A stretch of 64,000 bases of DNA from Asanoa ferruginea (GTDB taxonomy: Bacteria > Actinomycetota > Actinomycetes > Mycobacteriales > Micromonosporaceae), in contig NZ_QUMQ01000001.1 of assembly GCF_003387075.1 (NCBI RefSeq), positions 4,340,001 to 4,404,000 of the forward strand. Direction: 5' to 3'. The notes beneath the pieces are model-generated. The model did not search any database. It saw only the letters and a program-made list of their open reading frames with translations, and was not told the DNA's origin. Made by a program: the position numbers and the translations under genes. Each line of letters opens with the position of its first letter. The stretch's first letter is position 1. Positions 8,744 to 16,415 of this stretch are shown here, one piece after another.

Positions 8744-9957
8744 TGGACTTCGGCTTCGACCAGCGCACCGGCGAACTGCACGAGGCGGTCAACGACTTCC
8801 TCATCGAACAGGTGTATCCGGCCGAGCCGGTGTTCACGGCCCAGATGGAACAAGCTTCGAATAAGTGGACCCGTCCGCCGATCATCGACGATCTCAAGAC
8901 CGAGGCCCGCCGGCGCGGTCTGTGGAACCTGTTCCTGCCCGGGGCACACGGCGCCGGCCTGTCCAACCTGCAATACGCCCCGCTGGCCGAGCTGCTGGGC
9001 CGCAGCCCGCACCTGGCACCCGAGGCCCTCAACTGCGCCGCGCCCGACACGGGCAACATGGAGTTGCTGGCCGAGTTCGGCTCGCCGGAGCAGCAGGCGC
9101 GCTGGCTGTCCCCACTGCTGGAGGGCACGATCCGCTCGGCGTTCTGCATGACCGAGCCCGAGGTGGCGTCGTCCGACGCGACCAACATCGCGACCACCAT
9201 CCGCCGCGACGGCGACGACTATGTGATCGACGGTCGCAAGTGGTGGTCGTCGGGCGCGATGGACCCGCGCTGCGAGATCTTCATCGTGATGGGCAAGACC
9301 GACCCGTCGGCCGAACGCCACAAGCAGCAGAGCATGATCCTCGTGCCGCGCGACACGCCGGGTGTTTCGGTCCTGCGGGGCATGACGGTGTTCGGTTTCA
9401 CCGACGGCTCGCACGGCGGACATGCGGAGATCACATTCGACGGTGTACGCGTTCCAGCTTCTTCTTTGATTGCCATGGAAGGTGACGGCTTCGGGATCGC
9501 CCAGGCGCGGCTAGGCCCGGGGCGGATTCACCACTGCATGCGGCTGATCGGCATGGCCGAGCGAGCCCTGGAGTTGCTGTGCGCGCGAACGGCGTCGCGG
9601 GCGGCGTTCGGCAAGCCGCTGTCGGAGCAGGGCGTGGTGCGCGACTGGATCGCCGAGTCGCGGGTCCGGATCGAGCAGGCCCGGCTGCTGGTGCTCAAGA
9701 CCGCGTGGCTGATGGACACGGTCGGCAACAAGGGCGCACACACCGAGATCCAGGCGATCAAGATCGCGACGCCGTCGATGGCCGAGTGGGTCATCGACAA
9801 GGCGATCCAGGCCCATGGTGCGGCCGGCGTCAGCCAGGACACCCCACTGGCGGCACTGTGGACCTCGGCCCGCACGCTGCGCCTGGCCGACGGCCCCGAC
9901 GAGGTGCACCGCGCCTCGCTGGCCCGCCGCGAACTGCGGAAGTGGTCGCTGAGCTGA
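8743..9957 (+). CDS. Acyl-CoA dehydrogenase family protein
   Basis: FAD-dependent acyl-CoA dehydrogenase, 404 aa, of the ACAD10/11-like branch. The FAD/substrate motif [18 protein letters not shown] and the downstream [12 protein letters not shown] are visible, as is the C-terminal [16 protein letters not shown] block with the flavin contact QxHGxxG. Start ATG overlaps the phosphotransferase stop by one base. With that kinase it probably converts a phosphorylated 4-hydroxyacyl-CoA, eliminating phosphate so the chain can enter beta-oxidation (family knowledge). The nearby gene at 10014 has its own promoter. Confidence 0.92.
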   Translation: MDFGFDQRTGELHEAVNDFLIEQVYPAEPVFTAQMEQASNKWTRPPIIDDLKTEARRRGLWNLFLPGAHGAGLSNLQYAPLAELLGRSPHLAPEALNCAAPDTGNMELLAEFGSPEQQARWLSPLLEGTIRSAFCMTEPEVASSDATNIATTIRRDGDDYVIDGRKWWSSGAMDPRCEIFIVMGKTDPSAERHKQQSMILVPRDTPGVSVLRGMTVFGFTDGSHGGHAEITFDGVRVPASSLIAMEGDGFGIAQARLGPGRIHHCMRLIGMAERALELLCARTASRAAFGKPLSEQGVVRDWIAESRVRIEQARLLVLKTAWLMDTVGNKGAHTEIQAIKIATPSMAEWVIDKAIQAHGAAGVSQDTPLAALWTSARTLRLADGPDEVHRASLARRELRKWSLS

Positions 9958-9976
9958 GCTGCTGTTGTCGGCTCGC

Positions 9977-10015
9977 TTGACCTCTTTGGCTGCACGTGCC
10001 AATAATAGTTGGCAT
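9977..10015 (+). promoter_or_regulatory. Promoter with palindromic operator TGCCAA-N6-TTGGCA
   Basis: A -35 TTGACC (9977-9982), 18-bp spacer and -10 AATAAT (10001-10006) put the start of transcription at the ATG 10014. A perfect palindrome TGCCAATAATAGTTGGCA (9998-10015) covers the -10 and reaches the start codon, so binding would block transcription. The first gene encodes a winged-helix regulator, which makes autoregulation the simplest reading. Confidence 0.65.
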
Positions 10016-10346
10016 GAGCCAAGATTCGCTGACCGGCGACGAGCTCGTGCGGGTCCTGGCCACCCTGGGCAGCCCGCACCGGGTTCGGGTGCTGGCGGCG
10101 CTCTCGCAGGGTCGGGCCTACGTCTCGCAGCTCGCCCGCGACCTGGGCATCAGCCGCGCCCTGCTCCAGGTTCACCTCAAGAAGCTCGAGCGCGCCGGCC
10201 TGGTGACCGCGCACCTCGAGCTCTCCGACGACGGCAAGGCGCTCAAGTTCTACGAGATCGCGCCGTTCTCGCTGCACCTCACCCCGGCGGCGATGGCTGC
10301 CGCCGCCGCTTCGCTCACCGACGACGCATTGAAAGGACCTGAATAG
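10014..10346 (+). CDS. ArsR-like winged-helix transcriptional regulator
   Basis: DNA-binding protein of 110 aa. It has the ArsR-type winged helix: LVRVLATLGSPHRVRVLAAL, then the recognition helix region VSQLARDLGISRALLQVHLKKLE and a wing (LVTAHLELSDDGKALKFYEI). No metal-binding cysteines are present, so it is not a classical metal sensor. A GTG six codons upstream is possible, but the promoter geometry supports a leaderless ATG. The next gene begins directly after its stop (TAG ATG), and the two form a unit often seen in actinomycetes, where the partner is a small membrane protein. Confidence 0.85.
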   Translation: MSQDSLTGDELVRVLATLGSPHRVRVLAALSQGRAYVSQLARDLGISRALLQVHLKKLERAGLVTAHLELSDDGKALKFYEIAPFSLHLTPAAMAAAAASLTDDALKGPE

Positions 10347-10553
10347 ATGGACATCACCGCTGCGGTATTCCTCGTTGTCGTGGGTGCGCTCGCGATCGCC
10401 GTCCTCTGGTATGCCGCTTCGCGACACCGCACGGCCGTGCTCGCCGGCGCCGCGACGGACACGTCCCGCCAACTCGCCGGAATCAGCGAGCAACTCGACG
10501 CCGTCAACGCCCGGGTGGCCCAGGTCGAACGCATCCTCAAAGACGCCGAATGA
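10347..10553 (+). CDS. Small single-pass membrane protein with coiled-coil tail
   Basis: A 68-aa protein with one N-terminal transmembrane helix (about residues 4-25, AAVFLVVVGALAIAVLWYAA) followed by a polar heptad-rich helix ending QLDAVNARVAQVERILKDAE, which looks like a short coiled coil. Function unknown. It starts without a gap after the regulator gene and overlaps the next gene by 4 bp (ATGA), so it belongs to the same operon and could tether or signal to the regulator; that is inference. Confidence 0.75.
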   Translation: MDITAAVFLVVVGALAIAVLWYAASRHRTAVLAGAATDTSRQLAGISEQLDAVNARVAQVERILKDAE

Positions 10554-11146
10554 CCGCCGCCGCGGCGGCCGACCTGTCGCAGGCCCGCGCGGCGTGGCTC
10601 ACCGCGCCCAACGCGATCACCCTGGTCCGAACCGTCGCGGCGATCGCGCTGGCCCTCCCGGCACTGGTGCAGCGGAGCTGGCCGCTGCTGGTCGCCGCCT
10701 ACCTCTGCTACTGGCTGGGCGACATCCTCGACGGCGCGGTCGCCCGTTGGCTGTGCCAGGAGACGCGGGTAGGCGCGGTCTTCGACATCGTCGCCGACCG
10801 GGCGTGCACGTCGCTGTGCGCGGCCGCGCTGGTCACCCTGGAACCCTCGATGGCCCTGCCGATCGGCATCTTCCTGGCCCAGTTCATGGTCCTCGACTGC
10901 GGCCTGAGCCTGACGTTCCTACGCTGGCCCTTGCTGAGCCCGAACTACTTCGCCCAGGTGCACCGCGCGGTCTACCTGTGGAACTGGTCGCCGGTGGCCA
11001 AGGCAGTCAACACGGGCGCGCTCGTCGTGCTGGTCCTTTTGGCACCGTCCCCGGCCTGGCCGGCGCTGTTCGCCGTCGCGGTAGCGGCGGTAAAGGCCAT
11101 CTCCCTGGTCGCGGTCGCCCGCCTCGCGCCGCCGCCATCTCGATGA
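10550..11146 (+). CDS. CDP-alcohol phosphatidyltransferase family protein
   Basis: Integral membrane enzyme of 198 aa that transfers a phosphatidyl group from CDP-diacylglycerol to an alcohol acceptor. The complete family signature D(x2)DG(x2)AR(x8)G(x3)D(x3)D is present, beginning GDILDGAVARWL and ending VFDIVADR, with all catalytic Asp residues in place. Several hydrophobic helices surround it. The acceptor (glycerol-3-phosphate, inositol phosphate or other) cannot be told. It overlaps both neighbours by 4 bp and is the third gene of the operon. Confidence 0.88.
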   Translation: MTAAAAADLSQARAAWLTAPNAITLVRTVAAIALALPALVQRSWPLLVAAYLCYWLGDILDGAVARWLCQETRVGAVFDIVADRACTSLCAAALVTLEPSMALPIGIFLAQFMVLDCGLSLTFLRWPLLSPNYFAQVHRAVYLWNWSPVAKAVNTGALVVLVLLAPSPAWPALFAVAVAAVKAISLVAVARLAPPPSR

Positions 11147-11616
11147 TCACCTACTTGACGGTCGCCCTGGTCGGCTTCGCGTCGGCATTCCAACCGTTCC
11201 TACCGGCGGAGGCATACCTGGTCGGGGTGACAGCCACCACCGGCGCGGTGCCGGTGCTGGTCGGCCTGGCAGCCGCGGCGGGCCAGACGGTCGGCAAGGT
11301 GGTCGTCTTCCTGGCGAGCCGGGGCCTGGTCCGCTGGTCTTTCGTCCGCCGCCTGATCGACCGCCCTCCGTCGCCGAAACCCCCGTCAGCTCTCCGCCGC
11401 CGGATGACCGCCCTGGTCGCACGCCTGGACGAACCACGCTGGTCGGCGGCGATGCTCCTACTGAGCGCGGTGGTGGGCATCCCACCTTTGATCGCAACCA
11501 CGATCTACGCCGCCCGCACCCCAATGCGCCTACCAGTCTTCGCGGCGCTGACGTTTGCGGGCCGCTCAGTCCGCTTCGTCATCCTTGCCCTGGCGCCAGC
11601 CCTGGTCATGACCTGA
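11143..11616 (+). CDS. Small DedA/VTT-like integral membrane protein
   Basis: Protein of 157 aa with about four hydrophobic segments (YLTVALVGFASAF, then GLAAAAGQTVGKVVVFLAS, AAMLLLSAVVGIPPLIATTI and a C-terminal helix). The pattern of a glycine-rich re-entrant segment, a polar loop and a second hydrophobic hairpin is similar to VTT/DedA (SNARE-associated) proteins, which act in lipid scrambling, but the family's Arg/Glu signature is not clear. The ATG at 11143 overlaps the upstream stop by 4 bp. Last gene of the operon behind the palindromic operator at 9998. Confidence 0.7.
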   Translation: MITYLTVALVGFASAFQPFLPAEAYLVGVTATTGAVPVLVGLAAAAGQTVGKVVVFLASRGLVRWSFVRRLIDRPPSPKPPSALRRRMTALVARLDEPRWSAAMLLLSAVVGIPPLIATTIYAARTPMRLPVFAALTFAGRSVRFVILALAPALVMT

Positions 11617-11699
11617 ACAATCGGTCCTGGCCTCGTAACCGCCATTCGGACAGATCGGGGCCCGCCGCCTTGCACGCTCGCTGCCAGGCCGATCTCGCC

Positions 11700-12030
11700 C
11701 GTCGTTATCCGGCGAGTCGCGAAGGTGCGTTCCCGCCGCTCCGGGTGGGTGGGTGTTTGTTGTTTGCGGGCCGTGAGGGTCTGTTTGCTGCCGGTCCGGG
11801 TGGGTGGGGGTTGTTGTGCGGGCCGTGAGGCTGCGTTTTGCTGCCGGTCCGGGTGGGTCTTTGTTGTTGTGCGGGCCGTGAGGCTGCGTTTTGCTGCGGT
11901 CCGGGTGGGTGTTTGTTGTTGTGCGGGCCGTGAGGGTGCGTTCCCCGCCGGCCGGGTGGGTGTTTGTTGTTGTGCGGGCGTGAGGGTGCGTTCCCCGCCG
12001 GTCCGGGTGGGTGCATGTCGTTGTCCGGTG
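11700..12030. repeat. Tandem repeat array, unit about 52 bp, near-identical part
   Basis: About six to seven head-to-tail copies. Each contains GTTGTTGTGCGGGCCGTGAG, then a TGCGTT core, a CCCGCCG or TTGCTGC variant, and GGTCCGGGTGGGT. Consecutive units measured by eye are 52, 52 and 50 bp. Because 52 and 50 are not multiples of three, successive copies are read in different frames by any ORF across them. Confidence 0.85.
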
Positions 12031-13273
12031 GACTCTGAAGGTGCGTTCGTTGCCTGGCCGCGGAATGCCGGTTGTTCTTGGGCGGGCCGTCAAGGTGTGC
12101 TCGCCGCCGGACTGCGGTAAGGCCGCAACGTTGTCTGGCGGACTGCACCGCGCGCCTCCAAGCCGGGAGGAGTGTGTCGTTGTCGGGCGGGCCGCGAAGG
12201 TGTCGCTCGCGGTTGGACCGCGGAGAGCGCGTCGTCGTCGGGCGACCGTGAAGGTGCGCTCGCGGCCACGCCGCGGTGACGCACTCTCCATCGGCCGGGG
12301 ATAGTGCAGTTCCGCGGTGGGCCGCCACAGTGCGATTCTCCGAGGGGCTGGCAAGGTGTATTTCCCAGGGACTGGCACGTGCAGTAGCTCGGGGGCTGGC
12401 CGCCGCCGCGACCAGCCCGACCGTCGCCCGCACTGGGCCGCGCTGCGCACCGTGGCGACCGGCCGCGGCCCTAAGGGGCTGGTAGGTGCGGCAGGGTGCG
12501 GTTCCCCGGTTCGCGGCAGGGTGCAGTCCCGCTCGGTCGCGCTGGCTCGTTTGCCACCCGGCTGCCGTGGCGCACTTGCCGTCGCGTCGCAGTGGTGCAG
12601 TTCCCGCCGGGTCGCGACAGGGGACTTCCTGTGGAGTCGGGGTCGTAGAGGCGTTCTTTCGCGCGGTCGGGATGGTGGCACCTTGGGCGCAAAGGTGCGC
12701 TTCCGGTTTGAGACGATGCGCCTTTCCCACTCGGCCCCGTGATGCATTGTCGCTGATTTGGGAGGCGGCGCCGCTTGGCGGTTTGGCACCCTTCCCAATT
12801 GGCGCATCCGGTGCGCTAAGCGCTGGGAGCCGAGGTGCAATTCGTGCTGGATGCGACGGCGCCTTTTCTGCCCGTGGCGATGGTGTGCGCTCGGCCGGAA
12901 TGCTCGCGGCCGGCCTGATCGGTCCCTCTCCCCGTTGCCCCAGTTGATCGGTAGGGCTCTTTGCACCGGGGTCCTGGCGGGCTGCCGGGCGCACGGCCCG
13001 GTCGGGCGGTGTTGAACCCGCGGAGACCGAAGGGGAAGCCGGGTTAGGGCCGGGCCGCTCCGGATGCATCCCGGCCGTGGTCAGGGTGTGAGGCGCGCAG
13101 CCGTCGCCGCGCAAGCGGCGCAGACGCTCAGCGTGCCGTCGGGTCAGGCCCCAGGCGCGATGGCGCTCATGCTCCCGGCGGAATTCCTCACCCGCGGGCG
13201 AATAACTGCGGGAGGCACTGCGATCGCGCATGGCAGCCAGCTCTGTCGTGTTGAACAATTGGAGCTGCCGCAT
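11705..13273 (-). CDS. ORF with conserved N-terminal module and repeat-derived tail; function unknown
   Basis: Open frame of 522 codons. The first 53 residues (MRQLQLFNTTELAAMRDR..., then [20 protein letters not shown] and WGLTRRHAERLRR) match a second locus at 36946 at 43 of 53 positions, and weak similarity (TAG..PE..P.PASP) continues to about residue 95. That part is Arg/Glu/His-rich and looks like a real small basic protein. The remaining ~420 codons run antisense through the 52-bp repeat field and give a Pro/His/Asn/Arg-rich sequence that changes frame with each repeat, so they are probably not under protein selection, or the real gene is shorter or broken. No known domain was recognised. 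The leader sequence is also conserved (see 13274-13332). Confidence 0.45.
   Translation of the reverse strand: MRQLQLFNTTELAAMRDRSASRSYSPAGEEFRREHERHRAWGLTRRHAERLRRLRGDGCAPHTLTTAGMHPERPGPNPASPSVSAGSTPPDRAVRPAARQDPGAKSPTDQLGQRGEGPIRPAASIPAERTPSPRAEKAPSHPARIAPRLPALSAPDAPIGKGAKPPSGAASQISDNASRGRVGKAHRLKPEAHLCAQGATIPTARKNASTTPTPQEVPCRDPAGTAPLRRDGKCATAAGWQTSQRDRAGLHPAANRGTAPCRTYQPLRAAAGRHGAQRGPVRATVGLVAAAASPRATARASPWEIHLASPSENRTVAAHRGTALSPADGECVTAAWPRAHLHGRPTTTRSPRSNRERHLRGPPDNDTLLPAWRRAVQSARQRCGLTAVRRRAHLDGPPKNNRHSAARQRTHLQSPPDNDMHPPGPAGNAPSRPHNNKHPPGRRGTHPHGPHNNKHPPGPQQNAASRPAQQQRPTRTGSKTQPHGPHNNPHPPGPAANRPSRPANNKHPPTRSGGNAPSRLAG
12030..12990. repeat. Degenerate continuation of the tandem repeat field
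   Basis: The same elements (GTTGTCnGGCGG, GAAGGTGCG(T/C)TCG, CGCGG) recur at 50-60 bp intervals to about 12300 and then, more diverged as GGTGCAGTTCCCGC and CGGGTCGCG variants, to about 12990. The gradient from near-perfect copies at the low-coordinate end to decayed copies toward 13 kb suggests expansion or homogenisation at one end. Confidence 0.6.
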
Positions 13274-13332
13274 ACATCAATTGTCCCCTATTCCAGTCCA
13301 GAAATCCGCCCCGCCCAAGGCTTTCGATTATG
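13274..13332 (-). promoter_or_regulatory. Conserved leader/promoter of the repeat locus, copy 1
   Basis: On the minus strand a CATAAT hexamer (13327-13332) is followed by CGAAAGCCTT, GGATTTCTGG and GACAATTGA before the ATG, 59 bp from hexamer to start. The same elements in the same order and spacing (58 bp) precede the paralogous ORF at 36946. CATAAT fits a -10 box; no clear -35 is seen. Confidence 0.6.
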
Positions 13333-13507
13333 CAAAATCTAGACGCACGATCCCGGAAGTGCGCGGCCGCCGGCGCAGCAACGCATTCGACCGTAGAGGA
13401 GAAATGGACGTTGAGCCATCCCAGTGGGAGAATCTGCCGCCGCGAGGGGCTGCGACCGCGAACAGCGACGCCCAAACCAACCACGCAAAGGGTGGCGCGG
13501 CCGAGCG

Positions 13508-14572
13508 CTAGTCGCCTGCTGCGCGGGGGCGGATTAGGCGGATGCCGTTGACCGGTGCGCGGACCATTGAGATCAGGGCGGCCGGGGCCTCGTCGAGGGT
13601 CAGGTCGTCGGTGACCAGCTCGTCGGGGCGTAGCTTGCCTGCCTCTATCAGCCGCAGCATTTCTGGGAACGCGTGTGCCGGCAGGCCGTGGCTGCCGCGT
13701 AGCTCCAGCTCGTAGGCGATCACCCGGTCCATCGGCAGCGCTGGGCGACCGGTCACCGCCGGCAACAGGCCCACCTGGATGTGCCGGCCGCGGCGGCGCA
13801 GGCATTCGATTGACGTTACGCAGGTGACCGACGAACCCAGGGCGTCGAGCGACAGATGTGCCCCGCCGTCCGTGCGGTCGCGGACCGCCGCCGCCACCTC
13901 GGCCGGGCCGCCGGGGATTGACGACGCGTCCAGCACCTCGGCCGCCCCGGCCAGCGCGGCCAGTTCCAAAGCGCGGGGGGCGATGTCGACCGCGATGACC
14001 CGGGCGCCGGCCGCCGCGGCCACCATTACCGCCGACAGGCCGACGCCGCCGCAGCCGTGCACCGCCACCCACTCGCCCGGCGCTACCCGGCCCTGGTGGA
14101 CAACAGCGCGGAAGGCGGTGCCGAAACGGCAGCCGAGGCTGACCGCCGCCGTGTCGCTGACCGAGTCGGGCAGGCGCACCAGGTTGACGTCGGCGTGTTC
14201 GACCGCCACCAGTTCGGCGAACGAGCCCCAGCGGGTGAAGCCGGGCTGGCTCTGGTTGGAACAGACCTGTTGGTCGCCGGCCAGGCAGCTCGGGCAGTGG
14301 CCGCAGGCGCAGATGAACGGCACCGTGACCCGGTCGCCGGGGCGCCAGCGGGCGACACCTGTGCCGACCGCGGTGACCACGCCGGCGAACTCGTGGCCGG
14401 GCACGTGTGGCACGACGATGTCCGGGTCGTGGCCCCGCCAGCCGTGCCAGTCGCTGCGGCATAGGCCGGTCACCGACACGCTGATCACGGCGCCACCTGG
14501 TGGCGGTGTCGGGTCGGGCAGCTCGCGAACCTCGGGTGGCGACCCGAAAGCCTCGTAGTAGACGGCGCGCAC
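13508..14572 (-). CDS. Zinc-dependent alcohol dehydrogenase family protein
   Basis: Medium-chain dehydrogenase/reductase, 354 aa, NAD(P)-dependent. Catalytic zinc ligands are visible in GLCRSDWHGW and GHEFAGVV, and the structural-zinc cysteines in CACGHCPSCLAGDQQVC. The Rossmann motif is VAVHGCGGVGLSAV. The substrate is not evident; it looks like the threonine/sorbitol/alcohol dehydrogenase branch. The GTG start gives a normal N-terminus (MRAVYYEAFG). It ends a minus-strand run that begins at 17279 (hypothetical, MFS, DinB-like, this gene). Confidence 0.9.
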   Translation of the reverse strand: MRAVYYEAFGSPPEVRELPDPTPPPGGAVISVSVTGLCRSDWHGWRGHDPDIVVPHVPGHEFAGVVTAVGTGVARWRPGDRVTVPFICACGHCPSCLAGDQQVCSNQSQPGFTRWGSFAELVAVEHADVNLVRLPDSVSDTAAVSLGCRFGTAFRAVVHQGRVAPGEWVAVHGCGGVGLSAVMVAAAAGARVIAVDIAPRALELAALAGAAEVLDASSIPGGPAEVAAAVRDRTDGGAHLSLDALGSSVTCVTSIECLRRRGRHIQVGLLPAVTGRPALPMDRVIAYELELRGSHGLPAHAFPEMLRLIEAGKLRPDELVTDDLTLDEAPAALISMVRAPVNGIRLIRPRAAGD

Positions 14573-14581
14573 GCGGTCAGG

Positions 14582-15163
14582 TTACGCCGCGCCGGTCCAC
14601 CTCGGGTCACGACCGAATGCCGCTATCAAACGGTCCTGCGTACGAGCGTCCGCCGGCACCTCGACCCGCGCCGCGATGGCCCCGCCCGCCCGGTAGCCCT
14701 CCTCGTTCGCCGGGAACCAGACGGCCACCTCGTCGACCAGGCCGTCGTCGAGGTCGCGGTCGGCGTCGATCGCCGAGGCCAGGTCCCAACCGTGCACCAG
14801 GTGGTCGGCGAGCAGTTGCCGCACGTACTCCGGAGCGGGTGTCATCCCGAACGACAACTCGACCGTGCGCGAAAGGGCGCCCGGCGCGCTCACCGCCGCG
14901 GCCGCCTCGGCCAGCGCGTCGCGGGTCGCGGCCACCGGGTCGTCGCCGAGCAGGTCGCCCTCGAAGCGGTTGCCGACCGAGCCCAGGCTGGCGCCGTTGA
15001 TCAGCGGTACGGTCCAGCGGTCCTCGTACACGATGTGGTTGACCAACTGCCGCACTGTCCACGCCTCGCAGGGCGTCGGCGCCGCCCACTGGTCGGGGCG
15101 GACCTGCGCGACCAGGTCGCCGAACCCGCTGAGGGCGCGCCGATATGCGGCGATGAGCTCCAT
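14582..15163 (-). CDS. DinB/maleylpyruvate isomerase-fold protein (TIGR03086-like)
   Basis: Four-helix-bundle metal-binding protein of 193 aa. The family pattern is present: WAAPTPCEAWTVRQLVNHIV with the first metal His, an acidic central helix, and LADHLVHGWDLASAI carrying the HxxDH-like second site. Actinobacterial members of this group include mycothiol-dependent isomerases, but most have unknown substrates. ATG at 15161-15163 begins the first helix (MELIAAYRRAL). It lies 50 bp behind the MFS gene and 9 bp ahead of the alcohol dehydrogenase on the same strand. Confidence 0.83.
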   Translation of the reverse strand: MELIAAYRRALSGFGDLVAQVRPDQWAAPTPCEAWTVRQLVNHIVYEDRWTVPLINGASLGSVGNRFEGDLLGDDPVAATRDALAEAAAAVSAPGALSRTVELSFGMTPAPEYVRQLLADHLVHGWDLASAIDADRDLDDGLVDEVAVWFPANEEGYRAGGAIAARVEVPADARTQDRLIAAFGRDPRWTGAA

Positions 15164-15213
15164 ATGCCGATTGTGCGCCGGGACCGCCGAACAAGAGCGC
15201 GGATCGCGCCAAG

Positions 15214-16413
15214 TCAACCCCGCAGGGCGCCGCGGAACGTCCAGGCCAGCACCGCGCCGAGCGCGACCACGCCGACCGCGCAGGCGCCGGCGATGGTCAG
15301 CCCGTCGGCCTTGCCGAGCACCGGCGACAGCGCCGTGCCGGCCAGCGCCGAGCCGGCCGCGAAGCCGAGATAGACGGCGGTGTTGGCCCAGGTGAAGGCC
15401 TCGGTCCGGGTGGTGTCCGGCGACAGCTGGGCGACCAGCGTGAACTCGACCGTGGTGGTGGGCGCGATGAACAGGCCGGCGAAGAGCAGCAGCACGCCGA
15501 GCGTCCACAGGTTCTGCTGTAGCAGGATCACGCCGAAGCCGAGCACGTTGCCGACCATCAGGATCCCGTACTGCTGCCAGGGTGGGGTCCGGAACGACCG
15601 GCCGGCGTACCAGAGGCCGCCGGCGATCGAACCGACGCTCCACACCGCGATCAGGATCCCGGCCTGGTCGGCGTGGCCCTCGAACGCCGCGTGGGCCGGA
15701 ATCGCCACCTCCATGAGGCCATAAGCGACGGAGGCCAGCCCGGCGACCGCCAGCACGACGAGCATCCCGGGGGAGCGGACCGGGCTCACCCTGCGCTGGC
15801 GGGCCGGAGGAGCGGGCCAGCCGCGGCGCACCGCCGGCGCCGTCGCGAGGCCGACGGAACCGACAAAAGTGACCACGGCGGCAACAACCGTCGCGGCGTA
15901 TGCGTCGAACACAGCGGTGATCACGCCGACCACCAGCGGACCGACCACATAGGTCAACTCGACCGCGATCGCGTCCAAGGCGTAGGCCGTGTGGACGTGC
16001 GCCGGTGCGATCCGCGGCAGCACCGCCCGGGTGACCGGGTCGATCGGCGGGTTGACCGCGCCGGCGAGGCCAGCGAGCACCACGGCCGCCCACGACGGCG
16101 CGCCGGACCGCAGTGCCACCACGAGGGCGACCAGCAGCGCGGCCTGGGCCAGCCCGCACCAGACCAGCACGCCGACCGCGCGACCCCGGTCGGCCAGCCG
16201 GCCGAGCACCGGACCGAACGCCGCGGTCAGCGCCGAGTTGGCCGCCGTCGCCAGCCCGGCGGCGCCGTATGACCCGGTGCCGGCCGCGACGACCAGCACG
16301 AACAGCAGCGTGAGCATGCCGAACGGCAGGCGGCCGACCAGCGACGGCACGGCGACCCGCAGGACCCCGGGCGTGCGCAGCAGGTCGCCATAGCGACGCA
16401 GCGCCCGAGGCAC
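15214..16413 (-). CDS. MFS transporter
   Basis: Major facilitator superfamily permease of 399 aa with about twelve hydrophobic segments. The conserved loop between helices 2 and 3 is present in altered form (GPVLGRLADRGRAVGVL), and the N-terminal half begins VPSLVGRLPFGMLTLLFVLV. It probably exports a drug-like compound or metabolite, but the substrate cannot be predicted. GTG start, 2 bp after the stop of the upstream hypothetical gene, so the two are almost surely cotranscribed. Confidence 0.9.
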   Translation of the reverse strand: MPRALRRYGDLLRTPGVLRVAVPSLVGRLPFGMLTLLFVLVVAAGTGSYGAAGLATAANSALTAAFGPVLGRLADRGRAVGVLVWCGLAQAALLVALVVALRSGAPSWAAVVLAGLAGAVNPPIDPVTRAVLPRIAPAHVHTAYALDAIAVELTYVVGPLVVGVITAVFDAYAATVVAAVVTFVGSVGLATAPAVRRGWPAPPARQRRVSPVRSPGMLVVLAVAGLASVAYGLMEVAIPAHAAFEGHADQAGILIAVWSVGSIAGGLWYAGRSFRTPPWQQYGILMVGNVLGFGVILLQQNLWTLGVLLLFAGLFIAPTTTVEFTLVAQLSPDTTRTEAFTWANTAVYLGFAAGSALAGTALSPVLGKADGLTIAGACAVGVVALGAVLAWTFRGALRG

Positions 16414-16415
16414 CG

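Noticed and set aside
11700-12300. Repeat array as a CRISPR locus
   Set aside because: The repeats are directly adjacent with no unique spacers of constant size, unit length is ~52 bp and varies, and there are no cas genes in the window.
11566-12966. 466-codon minus-strand open frame in the repeat field
   Set aside because: Same repeat text in another phase, without the conserved module and with no start signal; only the frame of 13273 begins with a conserved N-terminus.
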